Notes under the pieces: generated by a model | The model's input: the letters and a program-made list of their open reading frames with translations, nothing else | What the model was told of the DNA's origin: nothing | Database searches by the model: none | Shown here: positions 6,312-10,250 of the stretch, one piece after another | How the letters are laid out: each line of letters starts with the position of its first letter | Numbering within the stretch: the first letter of the stretch is position 1 | Program-made: the position numbers and the translations under genes | Source of the DNA: Casp-Chloro-G3 sp002816715 | GTDB lineage: Bacteria > Chloroflexota > Dehalococcoidia > Lucifugimonadales > UBA3495 | Reading direction: 5' to 3' | Length of the DNA: 10,250 nt | Assembly: GCA_027623815.1 (NCBI GenBank) | Contig: JAQBUV010000077.1 | Location: 1-10,250, forward strand

Positions 6312-7610
6312 ATGAACCTGTGGCTTTGGATTGCTCGATCCGTTGCCGCTGCCATCCTCGGACTGCTGATTTTCACGTCCTTTCTGTCGTTTTTGCTGGT
6401 GAGCAATTTCAGCGGCAAGGTTCTGGACGTCGGCACCTACACTGCAATCCTCAACGAGCACGATGCTTATAATCGTCTCTATGACGAGGTACTTCTGGAG
6501 CCCCAAATCCGCAGGATAACCAGCGACCTGATCGGAGACATCCAATTGGTCGGTCAACCGGAAATTGTGCAGATTGTCAGGCAAATCGTCCCGCCAGATT
6601 ATCTTCAGGTCGAAGTGGAGAAAAACCTGGCGGGCGGCATTGAGTACCTGAACGGGGAGCGCGATGCATTGGAATTGGAGATTGACCTGCGAGAGCCGCT
6701 GGCCGATGTCGAAGCTAACGTTTTTGAACATATTGACCGGCGCATTGACGAACTGGATATCGTAGATATAGACGCAGCACAAGAACCCCTCGATCAGCTT
6801 GCTGAAGTTGAGGAACTAATTAACGCCATAGTCTGGGATATCGCCACCGGCAAAATCCCAGAGGCAATACCGGCAATTGGGTTTATCCCAGAGCCCCTCC
6901 GGGCCAACGTCTTCGATAGCGTGCTCCCCAGCATTCTCAATGATCCCAGGATTGACCGTCGCGTTAGCCATGGGCTGCGAGCCAACGTCACTACCATCCG
7001 AAGCGAGTTTATAGCTGGCGATACCCGCCGGTTCCTGAAGGAGGTCGCCCACGCTGGGTTGACGCCCTTAGTTGATCAGGGTATTGGCCAGGTTAGCCGC
7101 TATGCCGATGACCAGGGTCGCCTGAACCTGATTGCCATCGCTGCCGACAATAGCGATGGGGTCAATGAAGAGACGCTGCGGCGCGATATTGACGGCATCA
7201 GGGCGCAGTTCCGACGGGTGGTAACCATTGCCGGAGATGTGGCTCTAATCGTGGCAATTGTGGGCACTGTCGTGATGTTTCTGATTTACTTACCCAGCCT
7301 GATCAACGCCATGCGTTGGCCCGGCCTGACCTTGATGCTGACGGGTCTAGTCCTGTTTGTGCTGGGCAAGATCATGGAAAATACGCTGCCCCGGCTAATT
7401 AACGCCCTGGTAGAAGAGCAAATCGTCAGAGTTTCCGAATTGCCGCCTTCGGCGGTGACCCTGGTCAACGACCTGGTTCAGTCACTCACCGACCAACTGT
7501 TCAGCGGGTTGGCTAATCCGGCCCTGATTATTTTGCTGGTTGGAGCGTTATTGTTTGGCGGCTCCTTCCTGGTTCACTTGCTCCGTCCGGTGGCGCCCTG
7601 GATTCGCTAA
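6312..7610 (+). CDS. Uncharacterised four-helix membrane protein with a large extracytoplasmic domain
   Basis: I do not recognise this 432-residue protein. One membrane helix lies at about 8-30, then about 275 residues outside, then three helices at about 306-329, 337-356 and 403-424, ending in a basic tail (HLLRPVAPWIR). The charge pattern suggests both termini are inside. The outer domain is acidic, especially 117-170 (ELEIDL, EHIDRRIDELDIVDIDAAQ), and looks mostly helical; prolines cluster at 183-195. I see no catalytic motif, lipobox or nucleotide-binding loop. The ATG at 6312 is the first possible start after an in-frame stop at 6285-6287, and has no good ribosome-binding site. No clear terminator follows, and it does not seem to share a transcript with htpX. 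An envelope or secretion-linked role is a guess I would not defend. Confidence 0.85.
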   Translation: MNLWLWIARSVAAAILGLLIFTSFLSFLLVSNFSGKVLDVGTYTAILNEHDAYNRLYDEVLLEPQIRRITSDLIGDIQLVGQPEIVQIVRQIVPPDYLQVEVEKNLAGGIEYLNGERDALELEIDLREPLADVEANVFEHIDRRIDELDIVDIDAAQEPLDQLAEVEELINAIVWDIATGKIPEAIPAIGFIPEPLRANVFDSVLPSILNDPRIDRRVSHGLRANVTTIRSEFIAGDTRRFLKEVAHAGLTPLVDQGIGQVSRYADDQGRLNLIAIAADNSDGVNEETLRRDIDGIRAQFRRVVTIAGDVALIVAIVGTVVMFLIYLPSLINAMRWPGLTLMLTGLVLFVLGKIMENTLPRLINALVEEQIVRVSELPPSAVTLVNDLVQSLTDQLFSGLANPALIILLVGALLFGGSFLVHLLRPVAPWIR

Positions 7611-7780
7611 CAACCGGCTCATAACCTTAGAGTAGTAGCTCCCCACAACCCGTCGCACCTCGGTGAAGTACCAACTATTGACCTCGTTGAAAGCCTGATT
7701 TTTCGGTTCGGGCAGCTACGCCAGACAATGCTCCCGTTTTTGTGACATGACTAGCCGGGGTTGTTGGCGGTCTATACGAA

Positions 7781-7809
7781 TTGGATAACGTCTCACAGAG
7801 ACGTATAAT
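7781..7809 (+). promoter_or_regulatory. Possible distal promoter with a palindrome in its spacer
   Basis: A perfect -10 box TATAAT (7804-7809) follows TTGGAT (7781-7786, 3 of 6 to the -35 consensus) by 17 bases. The spacer is almost filled by the dyad ACGTCTC-aca-GAGACGT (7788-7804), where a regulator could compete with RNA polymerase. It lies about 210 bases before the binding-protein gene. Confidence 0.4.
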
Positions 7810-7813
7810 TTAC

Positions 7814-7885
7814 GGAAACGTTCCAGTATCAGATAATTCACCGGAATATTTACCAGATTCTGGCGGTACTGGGAAGATAATTATC
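7814..7885. promoter_or_regulatory. Palindrome cluster upstream of the binding-protein gene
   Basis: Within 72 bases there are GGAA-acg-TTCC (7814-7824), CCAGA-t-TCTGG (7853-7863) and the perfect ten-base palindrome GATAATTATC (7876-7885), and AGATAATT occurs twice (7831-7838, 7875-7882). The stretch is AT-rich compared with the genes. It may hold regulator sites for the downstream gene. In the rest of the gap (7611-7780) I see nothing definite. Confidence 0.35.
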
Positions 7886-7907
7886 GGTTTTATGTTGGGT
7901 AAACGTA

Positions 7908-7937
7908 TTGACAAATAAGTTGGCCATAAACTAGGAT
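7908..7937 (+). promoter_or_regulatory. Sigma-70-type promoter of the binding-protein gene
   Basis: A perfect -35 box TTGACA (7908-7913) is followed after 18 bases by TAGGAT (7932-7937), 4 of 6 to the -10 consensus. Transcription would start near 7944, giving a leader of about 75 bases. In the leader, GCAAC (7941-7945) can pair with GTTGC (7985-7989). Confidence 0.6.
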
Positions 7938-7977
7938 TCTGCAACTGCTAGATTTGGCACCATCGCTATTTTGGTGG

Positions 7978-8001
7978 CTTTATGGTTGCAACTTTATGGT
8001 T
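7978..8001 (+). repeat. Short direct repeat just before the binding-protein ribosome-binding site
   Basis: CTTTATGGTT occurs at 7978-7987 and 7992-8001, 14 bases apart. It ends six bases before the GGAGG of the gene. Confidence 0.8.
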
Positions 8002-8018
8002 ATAAAAGGAGGTTAAGA

Positions 8019-9716
8019 ATGTACTATATTAATAATCTCAGCTTTGCCAAATTGATTAAGCCTGTGTTGGCAGGTGTGATCCTGCTCCTATTCCTGCTTG
8101 CAGTTGCCTGCGGGGGCGCGGCTGCTCCGACTGAAGAGCCAACTAGTGTTCCAGAATCTGGCGGAGGTCAGGCGGCCTCGGTTGAGCCAACCAGCGCTTT
8201 GGCTCCAACCACCGCGCCCGTTGCCACATTTGAACCTGTTGCTAGCGAAATCAGCCGATCCCTGGTGATTGTGTCTAACTTGGAACCTAACCATCTGGAC
8301 TGGATGGACGGTAACGCTGGCGCGGGAACAGAACACTTTAGAAACAGCTTTACTGAGCCGCTGACCCAGCGAATCACCGGCAGCAGCGAGCTCAGGGGAT
8401 TGGCCGCGGAGAGCTGGGAGTCGGTGGGTGGCGATCCCAGCCACTGGCGCTTCAAGATACGGCAGGGAATTACGTTTCACAACGGTGAAACGTTTGACGC
8501 CAATGCCGCGGCAACAGACATGAACTTCATAAATCTGCCGGAGCGAGGCATGATTTACACTGAAGCAGTTGGTGGCCCTCACGAGGTAATTGCGGTAGAT
8601 GACTATACTCTGGACATCATCTGCGAAGAAGCGTGCCCATTAGCCCCTACCGGTGCTAGATTTACGCTCTTCGCCGCTCCAGATTGGTACACCAATGCCC
8701 AGGAAGACGAGCGGCGCAGCACCTTCATCAGTTCCGGGCCGTTCCAGTTCATCTCCTGGGATCGAGGAATCTCCCTCAAGGCCGAGCCATTTGAGGACTA
8801 CTGGCAAGGCGAGGTTGTGAAGTTTCCTGAAGTGTCGGTGGTATGGCGGGAAGAGGACACCGTTCGGGCGGCCATGGTTAAGACAGGAGAAGCTGATTGG
8901 GCCTATGACGTCGGCCCGCAGAACCTGAACAATGTGCCAAATGCAATCATCGGAGAGTCATCCGAAGTCGTCGTGCTGAAAATAAATTCCAAGAACCGAG
9001 AGCCTTTCCAAGACCCCAAAGTTAGGCTGGCCCTGAGGCATGCCATTGACTGTGAGACGATCAACGAGCAACTTTACGATGGCCTGGGTGTTTGCCGGGG
9101 TTCGCCTTTCAATGACAAGCTGACTGGCAGTCGGCCCGATATCCAGGTACCCCACGAATACAACCCGCAGTTGGCCAGGCAACTTCTTGAGGAGGCTGAT
9201 TACTTCAATAAGTGGCCGGATTTCGAGTTCGATGTCATGACCAGAAATGGCCGCTTCCCCAGAGATGTCGAAATGTTTGAGGCAATAGCCGGAATGTGGG
9301 TTGAAGTGGGTTTCAAAGCAGGGGTCGCCCTGGTAGAGCCCACGATATGGACCAACCACTACAATCAGAACGATGCCAATAGTCCCTTCTTTGGGGTTGG
9401 CGCGGACATAATCAGTTGGCCTCACGGCAACGAGACTGGTGATTCCTGGTTTTCTCTGCGGAATATCCTGTGTGAGCATCGGGCGGGATACGGCTGTGAC
9501 GAATTCCTGAATCCTCAGATCATTCCGTCGGCTGCTCTTAGCGGGCAAGAGCGGGAGGAGAAGCTCTATGAATTGTGGAAATACGTCTACGATACCGGTT
9601 TGTATCCTGGTGTCCTGGAGCTACCAATAGTCTATGGCGTGTCAGATCGGCTGGATTTCATCTCCAGGGCTGAGCGGGAAGTCCGGTGGGACGAGCAAAT
9701 GAAGTGGATCGAGTGA
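8019..9716 (+). CDS. ABC transporter substrate-binding lipoprotein, family 5 (peptide/solute type)
   Basis: This is a solute-binding protein of the SBP_bac_5 (DppA/OppA) family, which captures peptides, nickel, sugars or other solutes outside the membrane for an ABC importer. The 565 residues start with a signal peptide (hydrophobic core 15-30) and a lipobox-like AVAC, with Cys31 the likely lipid anchor. An Ala/Pro/Thr-rich linker follows to about residue 72. Family landmarks: LRGLAAESWES (125-135), WRFKIRQGITFHNGETFD (143-160), SSGPFQFISWDRG (238-250), DPKVRLALRHAID (332-344) and YNPQLARQLLEEAD (381-394). Other cysteines (202, 206, 345, 359, 485, 493) could form disulfides. ATG 8019 is chosen because of an ideal GGAGG (8008-8012); a TTG at 7971 would add 16 residues before the signal. 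No permease or ATPase gene follows, and a strong terminator closes the unit. The substrate cannot be read from sequence. Confidence 0.95.
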   Translation: MYYINNLSFAKLIKPVLAGVILLLFLLAVACGGAAAPTEEPTSVPESGGGQAASVEPTSALAPTTAPVATFEPVASEISRSLVIVSNLEPNHLDWMDGNAGAGTEHFRNSFTEPLTQRITGSSELRGLAAESWESVGGDPSHWRFKIRQGITFHNGETFDANAAATDMNFINLPERGMIYTEAVGGPHEVIAVDDYTLDIICEEACPLAPTGARFTLFAAPDWYTNAQEDERRSTFISSGPFQFISWDRGISLKAEPFEDYWQGEVVKFPEVSVVWREEDTVRAAMVKTGEADWAYDVGPQNLNNVPNAIIGESSEVVVLKINSKNREPFQDPKVRLALRHAIDCETINEQLYDGLGVCRGSPFNDKLTGSRPDIQVPHEYNPQLARQLLEEADYFNKWPDFEFDVMTRNGRFPRDVEMFEAIAGMWVEVGFKAGVALVEPTIWTNHYNQNDANSPFFGVGADIISWPHGNETGDSWFSLRNILCEHRAGYGCDEFLNPQIIPSAALSGQEREEKLYELWKYVYDTGLYPGVLELPIVYGVSDRLDFISRAEREVRWDEQMKWIE

Positions 9717-9732
9717 GCTAGGCGGTTTCCAA

Positions 9733-9781
9733 GGTTAACAAAGTGGGCCACCATATGAATATGATGGCCCACTTTGTTACC
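9733..9781 (+). terminator. Strong hairpin terminator after the binding-protein gene
   Basis: The arms 9733-9755 and 9760-9781 pair over about 21 bases with one bulged T (one of 9735/9736) and one mismatch (C9751 with A9764), closing on the loop TGAA. The core AACAAAGTGGGCCA / TGGCCCACTTTGTT puts an A-run before and a T-rich stretch after a GC stem, as in terminators that work in both directions. It lies 16 bases after the stop codon. Confidence 0.85.
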
Positions 9782-9830
9782 ATGCGTTGTTAACATAATC
9801 CGGAACGGGTGCCAAATCCCACTACGAAGT

Positions 9831-9875
9831 AGGGGCGGACCTGTGGGTGCGTCCGGGCAGACACACCGGTCTGCC
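9831..9875. repeat. Double-hairpin intergenic element
   Basis: Two adjacent hairpins share a GC-rich block: CGGAC (9836-9840) with GTCCG (9851-9855), and GGCAGAC (9856-9862) with GTCTGCC (9869-9875). The form, a GTAGGGGCGGAC-type opening followed by paired short stems, resembles dispersed REP-like spacer repeats, but only one copy is in this window so the repeat nature is inferred. Confidence 0.45.
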
Positions 9876-10250
9876 GCTGCATCCAAGGCGGGAGATTCTA
9901 ATTTTCATCACGCGTACCAGGGCATGGTATGCCAGGTCACCTGCACCCGAGACCTTTTCCAACGCAGTTAACCTACGGCCCGAACCACCAGAGATTGGCA
10001 AACAAATGCTTATCGAACCTGGGTTCGTTCACAAATCCCCGAATTTTGGGATTGACGCCATAGATCGCGCTCAGGTCACAGAGGGGTAGGCCCAGGACTT
10101 CGTCCCGCCCTGATGGGTGGTGGTTGCGAAGTAGCCATGTGTCAAGGGCGGAGAGAAAACGTACCATCGGGGCGGAGTAATTGTGTACCACCAGAGATGT
10201 TATGTGGAGTAGGGTTACACAGATAAGAGGGTTTGCTAAACGAGGCAAAG
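9876..10250. other. About 375 bases with no supported gene
   Basis: Two overlapping open frames of 80 (plus, ending 10089) and 91 residues (minus, 9973-10248) run here. I trust neither: there is no ribosome-binding site, family motif or membrane/signal pattern. What can be seen: the 12-base direct repeat ACCACCAGAGAT at 9984-9995 and 10187-10198, a hairpin CGAAC-ctgg-GTTCG (10015-10028), and AATCCC/GGGATT (10034-10053). It could be spacer, a decayed gene or part of a small mobile remnant. Confidence 0.4.

Noticed and set aside
6231..6782. Minus-strand 183-residue open frame
   Set aside because: It overlaps the start of the membrane protein gene at 6312 and lacks any motif, signal or ribosome-binding site; it reads like a shadow frame.
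8958..9548. Minus-strand 196-residue open frame
   Set aside because: It lies wholly inside the substrate-binding protein gene, whose frame has clear family motifs; the opposite frame has none.
10000..10053. tRNA-like hairpins around GGTTCG
   Set aside because: A GGTTCG box and small stems are present, but no acceptor stem, anticodon arm or proper spacing can be drawn.
9973..10248. Minus-strand 91-residue open frame in the last spacer
   Set aside because: No ribosome-binding site or family pattern, and the composition (many W, H and P) looks like chance; it also overlaps an equally unsupported plus-strand frame.

Overview
The window looks like a chromosomal segment of an uncultured Chloroflexota bacterium, possibly of the Dehalococcoidia/SAR202 type. 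I base this on the style of the proteins: an oligopeptide-type binding lipoprotein with an alanine/proline/threonine-rich linker after its lipidated cysteine, an EtfBA pair close to a crotonase, and REP-like spacer repeats. This placement is an inference, not a proof. Codon and base composition look even across the window. I see no integrase, transposase, phage gene, CRISPR array, tRNA or rRNA.

Layout. Positions 2-73 may be the tail of an upstream membrane protein. tsaD (plus, 150-1193) follows with its own good promoter. A convergent minus-strand gene (1230-1832) encodes a small two-helix membrane protein with a bacterial PH-like flavour. A divergent plus-strand gene (1993-2808) encodes an enoyl-CoA hydratase/isomerase-family protein that lacks one of the two classical catalytic glutamates. 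Next, an inverted REP-like element separates it from the convergent minus-strand etfB-etfA pair (4865 to 2931), the two subunits of electron-transfer flavoprotein. Divergent from etfB is htpX (5188-6039), a membrane zinc metalloprotease, closed by a clear terminator. Then come an unrecognised four-helix membrane protein (6312-7610) and a family-5 ABC substrate-binding lipoprotein (8019-9716), which ends in a strong hairpin terminator. The last ~470 bases hold repeats but no gene I can support.

How the genes relate. EtfAB and the crotonase-like protein both fit acyl-CoA oxidation, but no dehydrogenase or ETF:quinone oxidoreductase is in view. TsaD (tRNA t6A), HtpX (membrane protein quality control) and the binding protein (uptake) are separate functions, mostly in single-gene units.

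The most interesting signal is in the spacers rather than the genes. Five short tandem duplications with periods of 13-15 bases lie just where they would affect expression: over the -35 box of etfB, twice between etfB and etfA (one run abuts a terminator-like hairpin), over the ribosome-binding region of htpX, and just before the ribosome-binding site of the binding-protein gene. The leader of the binding-protein gene also has a dense set of palindromes. I did not find a convincing new multi-gene system.
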